Below the pieces are notes generated by a model. The model was not told the origin of the DNA. It did not search any database and was given only the letters and a program-made list of their open reading frames with translations. Shown piece by piece: positions 26,704 to 34,141 of a stretch of 64,000 bases of DNA. The stretch's first letter is position 1. Each line of letters starts with the position of its first letter. This stretch comes from Methylobacterium mesophilicum SR1.6/6 (GTDB lineage Bacteria; Pseudomonadota; Alphaproteobacteria; Rhizobiales; Beijerinckiaceae), in NCBI RefSeq assembly GCF_000364445.2, contig NZ_CP043538.1, positions 3,801,447 to 3,865,446 of the forward strand, in the 5' to 3' direction. The position numbers and the translations under genes were made by a program.

Positions 26704-27540
26704 TCAGTACGAGCCGAACTTGTAGTTCAGGCCGGCGCGGACGACGGCGAACTCGTCGGCGCGTCGTCCGATCGGGCTGTAGACGGCCGGGACGTTGTTG
26801 GCGGCGTTGATGACGAACGCGCCCTGGTTGCGGGTGTTGCGGTCGAGGTTGACGTACAGGCCTTCGACCTTGAGCGTGACGGCCGAGGAGCGGAAGAAGT
26901 TCAGGAAGGAGTCGGTGGGCAGGGCGTACTCGATGCCGCCGCCGACGGCCCATCCGGTGCGGAAGCTGTCGTTGCCGGCAAAGCCGCCGAAGGAGCGGTC
27001 GGCGCTGCCCGAGCCGTAGGCGAAGCCGCCGGTGCCGTAGACGAGGGTGCGGTCGAAGGCGTAGCCGAGGCGGCCGCGCACGGTGCCGAAGAAGTCGAGG
27101 CTGGAGAGGCCGCGCGGGTCGGTGACGTAGTAGCCGGGGGCCAGGGCGCCGGAGAGGAAGGCGTTGTTCCGGTTGCGGCCGAAGTCGAGGTACTGGGCGT
27201 CGGCCTCGACGCCGATGACCACGCCCGAGCCCGGGGTGAACTGGTAGTTGTAGCCGACCTGGCCACCGCCGGAGAAGCCGTCCTGGCTGCGGTTGCGGAA
27301 GGTGGCCACCGTGCCGGGGGCGGCGTAGGGGAAGGGCACGCCGAAGGTGTTGCCGGTGTTGCGGTCGCTGGCGTCGAAGGCGTAGCCGGCGTTGATACCG
27401 AAGTAGGCGCCGGTCCAGGTGAACACCGGCACGGGGGTGAACACCGGCGGCGGCGCGGCACGGCGCGGAAGGTCGGCCGCCGAGGCGGCGCCGGTCAGGA
27501 GCGCCGTCGCGGCGCTGGCGAGAAGAAGCTTCTTGATCAT
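26704..27540 (-). CDS. Outer membrane beta-barrel protein, Omp25/RopB-like
   Basis: 278 residues from ATG 27540, preceded by GAGGACC. Signal peptide 1-22 (ends AASAADLP). The body is alternating strands with family phrases FTWTGAYFGINAGYAF near the N-terminus, FSGGGQVGYNYQF, FGTVRGRLGYAFDRTLVYGTGGFAYG, and a C-terminal RAGLNYKFGSY ending as required for barrel assembly (a bulky aromatic last residue). An eight-stranded surface porin is likely. It is followed by a hairpin and preceded by a 425-base untranslated spacer. Confidence 0.92.
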   Translation of the reverse strand: MIKKLLLASAATALLTGAASAADLPRRAAPPPVFTPVPVFTWTGAYFGINAGYAFDASDRNTGNTFGVPFPYAAPGTVATFRNRSQDGFSGGGQVGYNYQFTPGSGVVIGVEADAQYLDFGRNRNNAFLSGALAPGYYVTDPRGLSSLDFFGTVRGRLGYAFDRTLVYGTGGFAYGSGSADRSFGGFAGNDSFRTGWAVGGGIEYALPTDSFLNFFRSSAVTLKVEGLYVNLDRNTRNQGAFVINAANNVPAVYSPIGRRADEFAVVRAGLNYKFGSY

Positions 27541-27965
27541 CTGGTCCTCTGTCTCCCGTTGGACGGGATGTGTGCGGTGCGACAGGAACTGCAGGATGTC
27601 CTCGGGCGATAGTGCACGGATGCAACAGCGCCCGAGCCCGTCCGGAACGGTTCGGCCGAAAGGTGCGTTAGAGCACATCATCGCGGTGTCGTGATCGATC
27701 GGAGGGAACTATTTGAGGAGTTCTGCTGCGGAACAGCGGTTTGGCCGCAGAATACCGCCGGTATCCGGGGAGAGATCTCCGGCGCCGTCGCGGGTGCTCG
27801 CCTCGATCGTATCAGACGGCGCCGAAATCCTATCGCAGGTTGTCGTCGCACTGATCCGAAGCGCGCTCGCCGGCAGGTCCGCCTCGCGGGGCGACCCCGA
27901 AGGCCGCGGGCGCCATCGTAGACTGCCGCGTGGACCCGGCAGCTTCTTTCCGCTACGCCATCGTC
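27541..27965. other. Intergenic region between porin and GAF gene
   Basis: 425 bases separating two divergent genes. The 60 bases next to the porin start hold its ribosome site. AT-richer patches at 27690-27760 may be promoters. I see no gene, repeat or RNA element. Confidence 0.4.
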
Positions 27966-28493
27966 ATGGCTGAGACGCTTTTCCTACCCGACCGGGGTCT
28001 GGCGCAGGCCACGGCAGCCCTGGCAGCCGCCGGCTCGCTCAGCGAGGTCGTGACCATCCTCAAGCGGACCGCGCGGGCCATCGCGGGGTCCGACGGCATC
28101 GCCGTGGTTCTGCGGGAGGGCGACACATCGTTCTACGTGGCCGAGGACGCCATCGAGCCGCTCTGGTGCGGTCGAAAATTTCCGCTGACGGCCTGCGTCT
28201 CGGGTTGGGCCATGCTCAACGACGCGACCGCGATCGTGCCGGACATCGAATGCGATGTCCGCGTCCCGGCCGAGCTCTACCGCCTCACCTCGATGCGCAG
28301 CCTCGCCATGGTGCCGATCGGTTCGCCCGAACCGACGGCCGCGCTCGGTGCCTATTGGTGCGCGTCGGTCATCCCCGACGACGCGACCGTCTGCCGGCTC
28401 GAAGCGCTGGCCCAGGGCGCCGCCGCCGCCCTGGCGCGGGTGCGGACCGAGCCTTCCGCTCCTCGACCGGCGGCGGCGCCCCCCAAGCCGTAG
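27966..28493 (+). CDS. Stand-alone GAF domain protein
   Basis: 175 residues from ATG 27966 (187 from GTG 27930). One GAF fold: LAQATAALAAAGSLSEVVTI at the N-terminus, DGIAVVLREGD, PLTACVSGWAML and RSLAMVPIGSPEPTAALGAYW. No output domain, and a Pro/Ala-rich tail. Small-molecule or redox sensing by partner interaction is plausible. A Cys in LTACVSGW and WCGRKF could be of interest for redox or heme binding, but this is inference. Confidence 0.8.
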   Translation: MAETLFLPDRGLAQATAALAAAGSLSEVVTILKRTARAIAGSDGIAVVLREGDTSFYVAEDAIEPLWCGRKFPLTACVSGWAMLNDATAIVPDIECDVRVPAELYRLTSMRSLAMVPIGSPEPTAALGAYWCASVIPDDATVCRLEALAQGAAAALARVRTEPSAPRPAAAPPKP

Positions 28494-28591
28494 GGGACGC
28501 GACGGGATGTCGGGCAGGCGGCGGGATCGTTCCGGGTGTCCCGACGGTTCCCGGGCATCGATCTCTCCGTCCGGACACCTCTGTTCAGCCC

Positions 28592-28741
28592 ATGAAGCGC
28601 CTGACCCTCATCGGCATCTTCGCGGCCATGCTGGCCGCCATCGTGCTGATCGCCGCCACGTGGTCGACGGTAACTCCGGTCAACCCGCCCGTATCGCCGG
28701 ACACCTCCGCTACGCCCAATCCCACCGGCCAGCGCAAGTAG
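28592..28741 (+). CDS. Small single-span membrane protein
   Basis: 49 residues: MKRLTLIGIFAAMLAAIVLI begins a basic start plus one hydrophobic helix (residues 5-27), followed by a Pro/Ser/Thr-rich tail that ends QRK. No Cys for lipidation. The ribosome site is poor, so the call rests on composition. About 100 bases after the GAF gene. Confidence 0.5.
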   Translation: MKRLTLIGIFAAMLAAIVLIAATWSTVTPVNPPVSPDTSATPNPTGQRK

Positions 28742-28778
28742 CCAGCGGCCGGTCCGCCGCCCGCGCGGCCCTGCGCGC

Positions 28779-28866
28779 GGATGAGCCGGACGACAGGTCG
28801 ATTCATCGCGGAGCCGTGATATTGCTGCGGACCGGGGTGAATTGGCACGATCTTGCGCCAGATTAG
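28779..28866 (+). pseudogene. Possible IS5-type transposase remnant
   Basis: A short open stretch reads IHRGAVILLRTGVNWHDLAP then a stop. It resembles the N-terminal conserved block of IS5-family transposases (a LRTG-x-W-x-DLP motif). There are no terminal inverted repeats and nothing further of the transposase, so if real it is a relic of an old insertion. Confidence 0.35.
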
Positions 28867-28893
28867 TCTGAACGGTCAGGGAGGTTTTGGGCG

Positions 28894-29502
28894 ATGGGAC
28901 AGCGTTCGAAGGCGCCGATCAACGCGATCGACGGCTTCAGCGAACCGCTCGACAGGCTGCGCGCCGCCCTGGACGCCTCCTGCGTGGTTGGGACCTGGGA
29001 CTGGGACATCGTGCGCAGCACCATGGTGTACGATACCGGCGCGGCGCGGCTCCTGACCGGCGACCCCTCGCGCGCCGAGACCGAGATCAGCGGTCCCGAG
29101 ACCTTGGCGGCCGTGCATCCGGACGACCACGACTGGCTGCTGGATCATGTCCAGCGGACCGTGAGGGCGGGGGGGCTGGTGCTGGCCGAGTACCGCGTCG
29201 TGGCCGCGGACGGGACGGTGCGCTGGCTGCTCAGCCGCGGGCGGACCTTCCAGAACGCGATCGGCCACCCGGTGCGGGCCCGCGGCATCATCATCGACAT
29301 CACCGAGATGCGCGAGGGCGAGGATCGCTACGTCTTCAGCGGCGAGGCTGCGGTGGGCAACCCCCTGGAGCGGGCCACCGACTTGGCCATCGCCCTCAAG
29401 CGGACGCTGGGCGACGACGCGGCCGCGGAGGTCCGGATCGCCACCGACATGCTGCTGATGAGCCTCGGGCGCGCCATTGCGCGCGATCACGGATCCCACT
29501 GA
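28894..29502 (+). CDS. Stand-alone PAS domain protein, paralogue of the gene at 10308
   Basis: 202 residues from ATG 28894, preceded by AGGGAGG. PAS fold about residues 22-145 (GTWDWDIVRSTMVYDTGAAR, VHPDDHDWLLDHVQ, RWLLSRGRTF, IDITEM) and a helical C-terminus (ALKRTLGDDAAAEVRIATDM, then LLMSLGRAIA). Same layout as the gene at 10308 with related sequence throughout. No output domain. The two proteins may have split roles or form dimers. Confidence 0.78.
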   Translation: MGQRSKAPINAIDGFSEPLDRLRAALDASCVVGTWDWDIVRSTMVYDTGAARLLTGDPSRAETEISGPETLAAVHPDDHDWLLDHVQRTVRAGGLVLAEYRVVAADGTVRWLLSRGRTFQNAIGHPVRARGIIIDITEMREGEDRYVFSGEAAVGNPLERATDLAIALKRTLGDDAAAEVRIATDMLLMSLGRAIARDHGSH

Positions 29503-29660
29503 CCCGGCGCAACCGGCATCCGCCGGGGACGGCGGGAAGCGGGAGGCGCCCGGCACAGGTGCGTGACGGACCGCCGGCCTCGCGCGCGGGCTCGGGAACT
29601 TGCCCTGGACTGCGGTTTTGGCCTGTCACAGCCTGCGGAAAGGCTGGACAGGAGGGGTGC

Positions 29661-29885
29661 ATGGGACAGGATGTCGAGGCCGCGCGGGAAGCCTTCCGCT
29701 CGGTTCCGCCGGGTCGGCCGGCCCGTGAGACGAAGGCGGTCGATCCCGCGATCGGCGGAAGCGGCCCGCACGCGCCGGGCCCCGCGGATCCCGCTTCCGA
29801 TGCGGCCCCCGAGAGCGGCGGCTACGATGACAGGCCGACGCCGCGCCAGCCGGACAACCGCAAGGGCGGGTACGGGGCCGGCTGA
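29661..29885 (+). CDS. Small disordered hypothetical protein (GGY-tail type)
   Basis: 74 residues from ATG 29661, preceded by GGAGG. Pro/Gly/Ala/Asp-rich, almost certainly unstructured, ending RKGGYGAG. A protein of the same style and length at 33037 ends AGGYRGA. No domain recognised. Confidence 0.55.
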   Translation: MGQDVEAAREAFRSVPPGRPARETKAVDPAIGGSGPHAPGPADPASDAAPESGGYDDRPTPRQPDNRKGGYGAG

Positions 29886-30502
29886 CGCGGCCGGATGCGA
29901 CGGCCCCCCACGCGGATACGGCGCGGCCATCCCGCCGGTCCGGGTCGGCGGGCGAGGGTCCGATACCCCGCGCGCCCGCGCCCAGGGCTTGCGGAGCCAC
30001 CCGCCTCGGTCTGACGCCATTGTCCGAACACGAGCACCCTTGTCCCCGCCCCTGGCGATCCCGGCCTCGCCCGGGATCGCTCGAGGGCGTGGGGACGGGC
30101 CAGGGGTGGGGGTTCGTGAAGGGTCCAGCGAAACGGTGCCGCCTGCACCGCCCCTGCGTGGGATCTCCGATCCCCCGACCCAGCCCCGCGATGGCCGGGA
30201 ACGACACAGGTTCGTGGTCTCAGCGCGCGCACCCGCCCGCTTGAGAAGGGGCCTCTCCCCTGGCCTGCCCGGGAGAAGGCGCGCGTCGCGTTCCGTCACA
30301 GGCCTGCGGCCGACGATCCGGCCTCACCGGGCGGTCCCCGCCTGAAGAAACGCCTCGGCCTCCCGCGATGCGGAGCCGGCTTCACGTCCACGCATCGCCG
30401 GATCTTTACGATATATTAACCATAATGAGTCGAATCTACTTCCTTTAAATCTTTCCGCAGCCCAGATTATAGCCAGCCGCACCATGTTCTAAAGGACATC
30501 TT
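29886..30502. other. Long intergenic region with hairpins and MucR-gene promoter
   Basis: 617 bases. Includes a perfect 10-bp hairpin, GCGATCCCGG (30055-30064) and CCGGGATCGC (30071-30080), inside a larger CCCC/GGGG-rich inverted array to about 30115. Bases 30400-30480 are strongly AT-rich with several T-A steps (ATATATTAACCATAATGAG), which fits a promoter and the AT-rich sites that MucR-type proteins bind, possibly for self-regulation. No gene seen. Confidence 0.55.
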
Positions 30503-30967
30503 ATGATCGAAGCATCCGACGAGAAGGCCGGAGCCCTGACCGCGCTCACCGCCGAGCTTGTCGCCGCCTACGTGTCGAACAACTCCGTTCCGCCCGCCGA
30601 GCTGCCGGCGCTGATCGCCCGCGTGCACGGCGCGATCGCCGGCCTCGTCGCCGGTACGCTGACGGTCGAGACCGGCGCGGCGGCCCCGGCGGACGTCGAC
30701 AAGCCCGGCGCGGCCCAGATCCGCAAGTCGGTCCGGCCCGACGGCATCGTCAGCTTCATCGACGGCAAGACCTACAAGACGCTCAAGCGCCACCTCACCA
30801 GCCACGGCCTCGACCCGAAGAGCTACCGTGAGCGCTACGGCCTGCCGGCCGACTACCCGATGGTCGCCCCCAGCTACGCCGAGCAGCGCTCCGCCCTCGC
30901 CAAGGCCATCGGCCTCGGACAGCCCGGCGCAATGGCCGAGCGCGAGCGCAAGGGCCGGGCCGCCTGA
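30503..30967 (+). CDS. MucR/Ros-family transcriptional regulator with altered zinc site
   Basis: 154 residues. MucR-family DNA-binding protein (global regulator of surface polysaccharide, motility and cell-cycle genes in rhizobia). The N-terminus (LTAELVAAYVSNNSVPPAELP) is the oligomerisation part. The finger region reads DGIVSFIDGKTYKTLKRHLTSHG, in which the usual C-x2-C-x9-H-x3-H ligands are Ser84, Asp87, His97 and His101: the first Cys is lost. Then YRERYGLPADYPMVAPSYAE, the family signature. Zinc-free relatives are known, so it is probably still functional. The upstream AT-rich promoter may be autoregulated. Confidence 0.88.
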   Translation: MIEASDEKAGALTALTAELVAAYVSNNSVPPAELPALIARVHGAIAGLVAGTLTVETGAAAPADVDKPGAAQIRKSVRPDGIVSFIDGKTYKTLKRHLTSHGLDPKSYRERYGLPADYPMVAPSYAEQRSALAKAIGLGQPGAMAERERKGRAA

Positions 30968-31070
30968 ACGGTCTTCCTGTCCCGGCCGGCCCCCCGGGGC
31001 CGCGCCGGGATGACGGACGGCGGATGCGCGCCGCAGCGGAACGAGAGCCTCCGACGCGCCCGAACCGCCG

Positions 31071-31325
31071 TCACCGCCGATCCAGGCGCGGGATTAGGAC
31101 AGACCCGCACGCGCCCGTTCGCCCGCGGGCATAGCCGCGCGAGATCAACGCGCCCTGCCGCGCGATGCAGCGCTCCGCCTCGTCGAGGTCGGCGAGTGCG
31201 TCCGCGATGGCCGCCACCAGGGCCCCCCAGACATCGCCCCGCGCCGCCCGATGGTAGGCGCCGGCGATCAGCTCGGCCTCCCTGAGACGAATCTCCACAG
31301 GCGCATCGTCGGGATCTGCGTGCAT
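31071..31325 (-). CDS. Small hypothetical protein
   Basis: 84 residues from ATG 31325 (94 from ATG 31355). Begins MHADPDDAPVEIRLREAELI and continues as a nearly all-helical Ala-rich segment with three Cys. Neither start has a good ribosome site. No family recognised. Confidence 0.5.
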   Translation of the reverse strand: MHADPDDAPVEIRLREAELIAGAYHRAARGDVWGALVAAIADALADLDEAERCIARQGALISRGYARGRTGACGSVLIPRLDRR

Positions 31326-31447
31326 CGCGGCTCGAATCCGATTAGAACATTTCATGAACAAAGCGCATTGGCCCGGGTAGTTCAACCGGCGGAGCGACGC
31401 GTTTTCGGATCGCGGTGGAGCGCTGTGGATTGATCGAGGAAACGTCA

Positions 31448-31696
31448 ATGCCGATGAGGCTTTACCGCTTCCACTGCACGGACGGCCACGAGCTGGTGAC
31501 CGACCTGAGGGGCAGTCGGCTGCCGAACGCGGCGCAGATGCGGGTCCATGCCGAGCGGGTGGCGCTCGCCCTGATGGAGCGGGTCGTGGAGCGGTTCGAT
31601 TGGTTCGGCTGGCAGGTCGAGGTCTATGACGCGCGCGGACGGCGGGTCTGGATCAAGGCCTTTCCGGACGTGAACGTCGACGCCCGGGCCGCGTGA
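31448..31696 (+). CDS. DUF6894 family protein
   Basis: 82 residues from ATG 31448, preceded by GAGGAA. Fits the DUF6894 pattern: MPMRLYRFHCTDGHELVTDL, then GSRLPNAAQMRVHAERVALA. These small proteins are numerous in Methylobacterium and Bradyrhizobium; function unknown. The C-terminal strand VEVYDARGRRVWIKAF is typical. Confidence 0.75.
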   Translation: MPMRLYRFHCTDGHELVTDLRGSRLPNAAQMRVHAERVALALMERVVERFDWFGWQVEVYDARGRRVWIKAFPDVNVDARAA

Positions 31697-31765
31697 GCGG
31701 GACCGGCTCTTGGGTCTGAGAGACCTGGACCGGAGAGACTCGGACCGGAGAGAAGGAGGAGCAGG

Positions 31766-32044
31766 ATGGGTTTCAAGCCGAAGACGGCCGCCGAGACGAA
31801 GGCCCGGGATCTGGGCCTCGCCCTCGCACGGATCGCCGAGGGCGAGGGCGTGCCGGCCAGCATCGCGGTCGATCAGCTGCGCCGGGCGAGCCCGCGGCTG
31901 ACGCCCCTCGCGGTCGGCCAGATGGTGCGCAAGGAGCGGGAGACCGTCGCGGCGACGCTGGCCGAGCGCGGCTTGGCGCTCGTCGATTATTCCGACCACG
32001 GTCCGGGCCGCGGGATGGCCTTCACCATCGACGCGGCGCCGTGA
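31766..32044 (+). CDS. Hypothetical protein with strong ribosome site
   Basis: 92 residues preceded by AAGGAGGAG, the strongest ribosome site in this part. Begins MGFKPKTAAETKARDLGLAL, has helix-rich body and a C-terminal beta end (GPGRGMAFTIDAAP). No domain recognised; 69 bases after DUF6894, perhaps co-transcribed. Confidence 0.65.
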   Translation: MGFKPKTAAETKARDLGLALARIAEGEGVPASIAVDQLRRASPRLTPLAVGQMVRKERETVAATLAERGLALVDYSDHGPGRGMAFTIDAAP

Positions 32045-32053
32045 CCCGTCCGG

Positions 32054-32182
32054 TCAGGCGGCGGCCGGACGGCTCCGCACGAGGCGGCCGATGAGCCGGA
32101 ACGGCAGGAGCGGCAGCTTGATCAGCGCGGTGACCGCCAGGACCACGACGACCGTGAGCAGGGCCAGGACAGAGTTCATCAT
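32054..32182 (-). CDS. Small membrane protein
   Basis: 42 residues from ATG 32182 (next Met 32179): MMNSVLALLTVVVVLAVTAL then LIKLPLLPFRLIGRLVRSRP. One hydrophobic span with a basic, amphipathic end. GGGAG lies about 10 bases upstream. Convergent with the preceding gene. Such short single-span proteins are hard to prove from sequence. Confidence 0.5.
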   Translation of the reverse strand: MMNSVLALLTVVVVLAVTALIKLPLLPFRLIGRLVRSRPAAA

Positions 32183-32393
32183 GCCGTCGTTCTCCCAGAA
32201 CTGGGGGCCCTTCCGGGCTGAAGTCGCCACGTGGCGCCCGGAACACGGCGAGACTATGAACGCCCCCGCGGCCATCGCGTCGCAGGCCGCGGCTGGCCGG
32301 AATGCGGAAACGGCGGAGGCATCAGGCGGTTCTCACCGACGAGCGGTGCCCGGCCCGGCCGCCGCGATCGGCACAGGCGGGACGAGGTTCGGG

Positions 32394-32894
32394 ATGACGA
32401 CGCGCGCTTCCGGTGCCTGGGCCGGTCTCACCCTCGCGGCGTTGCTGAGCGCCGGGCCGGCGCTGGCGGACGTGCAGGTGCGCTATGCCGCACCGGAGCG
32501 CTTCACCGATGCCGAGAACCGGTTCGGATCCGGGCTGCCGCTCCGGGTCACCCTGGCGGAGCTGACCCGGATCTTCCAGGATCTCGGCAACGCCCGCCTC
32601 CGGCCCGGGGAGCGGCTCGACATCACCGTCCTCGATGTCGACCTCGCGGGTTTCGACCGCCCGGGTTTCTCGACGCCGACGGGCCTCCGGGTGGTGACCG
32701 ACGCGACGCCGCCGCGGATCCGCCTCGCCTACACCCTGCGCCGTGGCGGCCGTATCGTCGCGCAGGGCGAGGATACGGTCACCGACATCAACTTCCTGCT
32801 GACGTCCAACCCGCGCTTCTCCACCGGCGGCCTCTATTACGAGCGCCAGATCCTGCGGGACTGGTTCGCCCGGCGCTTCCCGGAGAACGGCTAG
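32394..32894 (+). CDS. DUF3016 family secreted protein
   Basis: 166 residues from ATG 32394, with GAGG upstream. Signal peptide about 1-25 (ends GPALA). The mature part begins DVQVRYAAPERFTDAENRF and shows DUF3016 traits: LRPGERLDITVLDVDLAGF, a conserved region with TDATPPRIRLAYTLRRGG, and a C-terminal Y-Y-E-R-x-x-L-x-D-W-F. Function unknown, periplasmic. Confidence 0.82.
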   Translation: MTTRASGAWAGLTLAALLSAGPALADVQVRYAAPERFTDAENRFGSGLPLRVTLAELTRIFQDLGNARLRPGERLDITVLDVDLAGFDRPGFSTPTGLRVVTDATPPRIRLAYTLRRGGRIVAQGEDTVTDINFLLTSNPRFSTGGLYYERQILRDWFARRFPENG

Positions 32895-33036
32895 AGTTTC
32901 AGGCCGCAAGGAAGGGCGCCGGCGCTCGGGAATGGATGATGAAGGAACGGCGGGCCGGGGCATCGTGCCGGGAGCCGGAACCGGGTCGGCCGCGGATCCT
33001 TGCCCAGAACGACCGTCCCACGACCAAGAGGCCGCG

Positions 33037-33258
33037 ATGCCCGAATCCGACCCGGGCCCCGCCCGCGAGACCCTTGCCGAGGATCCCCCGAGTGGCCGCC
33101 CCTATCCGCCGGAGCCGGTGGCGAAGCGGGCGCAGGGAGCCCGCTCGCCGGGCCAGTCCGAACCCGGCGACATGGGCGCCTTCGACACCACGACCGGCGC
33201 GCAGCCCCGGCACGAGAGCCCGTCCGGCAACGGCGCCGGGGGCTATCGCGGCGCCTGA
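33037..33258 (+). CDS. Small disordered hypothetical protein (GGY-tail type)
   Basis: 73 residues from ATG 33037, with AAGAGG upstream. Pro/Gly/Ser/Glu-rich and probably unstructured; ends NGAGGYRGA. Companion in style to the gene at 29661. It lies directly before the DUF892 gene, about 80 bases apart. No domain recognised. Confidence 0.55.
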   Translation: MPESDPGPARETLAEDPPSGRPYPPEPVAKRAQGARSPGQSEPGDMGAFDTTTGAQPRHESPSGNGAGGYRGA

Positions 33259-33279
33259 CGGCGCCCCCGGACGCTCCCC

Positions 33280-33304
33280 GGAACACCGCTTCTCGACCGG
33301 GGTT
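33280..33304 (+). promoter_or_regulatory. Candidate sigma-EcfG promoter of the DUF892 gene
   Basis: GGAAC at 33280-33284, a 16-base spacer, GGTT at 33301-33304. It ends 33 bases before the DUF892 start at 33338, leaving room for a short leader with the AGGAGG ribosome site. DUF892/YciF-type proteins are usual members of general-stress regulons, which strengthens the call beyond the sequence match. Confidence 0.6.
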
Positions 33305-33337
33305 CACCGGGCATCGGCAACCCATCAGGAGGCTTCG

Positions 33338-33832
33338 ATGTCGGCACCCGGCAGCCTGAAAGAGATCTACCTCGACGAGATGCAGGATCTCTGGTCGGCC
33401 AACGATCAGATGGTGAGGGCCGTGCAACAGCTCGGCGGTCAGGTCAGCGACGCCAAGCTGAAGCAGATGCTGGATCACGCGGTGGGCGGGATCCAGAAGC
33501 ACACCGACGTGCTGAAGAGCCTGATCCAGGCCAATGGCGGCGAGACCAAGCCCGAGCATTGCAAGGGCATGGAGGGCCTCGTGGCCGAGGCCTTGAAGCA
33601 CGGCGTCAAGGAAGCCCCGGGCGACGGCAAGCTGCGCGACGTGGCGATCATCGCGCAGTACCAGCGCATGTCGCATTACGGCCTGGCCGGATTCGGCTCG
33701 GCGGCCGCCTACGCCAAGGCCCTCGGCCGCACGGAGGACGCGTCCAGGCTCAAGCAGGCGGTGGACGAGATCTACAAGGGCGACGAGGCCGCGAGCCGCC
33801 TCGCCGAGGCCGTCGAGAGGGCCGCGGCCTGA
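33338..33832 (+). CDS. DUF892 (YciE/YciF) ferritin-like stress protein
   Basis: 164 residues from ATG 33338, preceded by AGGAGG. Four-helix ferritin-like fold: LKEIYLDEMQDLWSANDQMV, the ETKPEHCKGMEGLVAEA segment and VAIIAQYQRMSHYGLAGFGS with carboxylate/His residues in positions used for metal binding. Typically induced in osmotic, heat and stationary stress. The sigma-EcfG-type sequence upstream agrees. Confidence 0.9.
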   Translation: MSAPGSLKEIYLDEMQDLWSANDQMVRAVQQLGGQVSDAKLKQMLDHAVGGIQKHTDVLKSLIQANGGETKPEHCKGMEGLVAEALKHGVKEAPGDGKLRDVAIIAQYQRMSHYGLAGFGSAAAYAKALGRTEDASRLKQAVDEIYKGDEAASRLAEAVERAAA

Positions 33833-34141
33833 TCCAGGCGTCGCGGAGCCGCTGGACCCTACACAGGGAAATCGCCGTATAGTAGCGTCGCGGCCGGATC
33901 GGCGGCTCGGTCGGTCCGGCCGGCGCCCCCACGGCGCCTTCATGCCTGCCGCGGGATCGCCGCCATCTCTGCCCGTCCTGCGCTCGACCCGTCAGACGAT
34001 CAGACCGCCGGCCTCCATGGGCGGGAGGCCTGGATCCTCCCGGGCGGCTGCGGCGAGCTGTCCGATCTCGTCCGCACTTACGACTGGAGCCGGACCCCCC
34101 TGGGCCCGATCCACACTTGGCCCCAGAGCCTGATCTTCGCG
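33833..34141 (+). other. Upstream segment coding for the missing N-terminus of the HWE kinase
   Basis: The frame of the downstream kinase is open back through this whole region. From about 34011 it reads family-like protein, including GELSDLVRTYDWSRTPLGP and WPQSL, which is the usual N-terminal block of these kinases. No ATG, GTG or TTG occurs in this frame. An ATG at 33942 is in another frame. So the start is either unconventional or a base has been gained or lost between 33942 and about 34010. Confidence 0.6.

Noticed and set aside
29597..29616. GGAAC followed by GGTTTT upstream of the gene at 29661 as a sigma-EcfG promoter
   Set aside because: Spacing is about two bases too short for the consensus.
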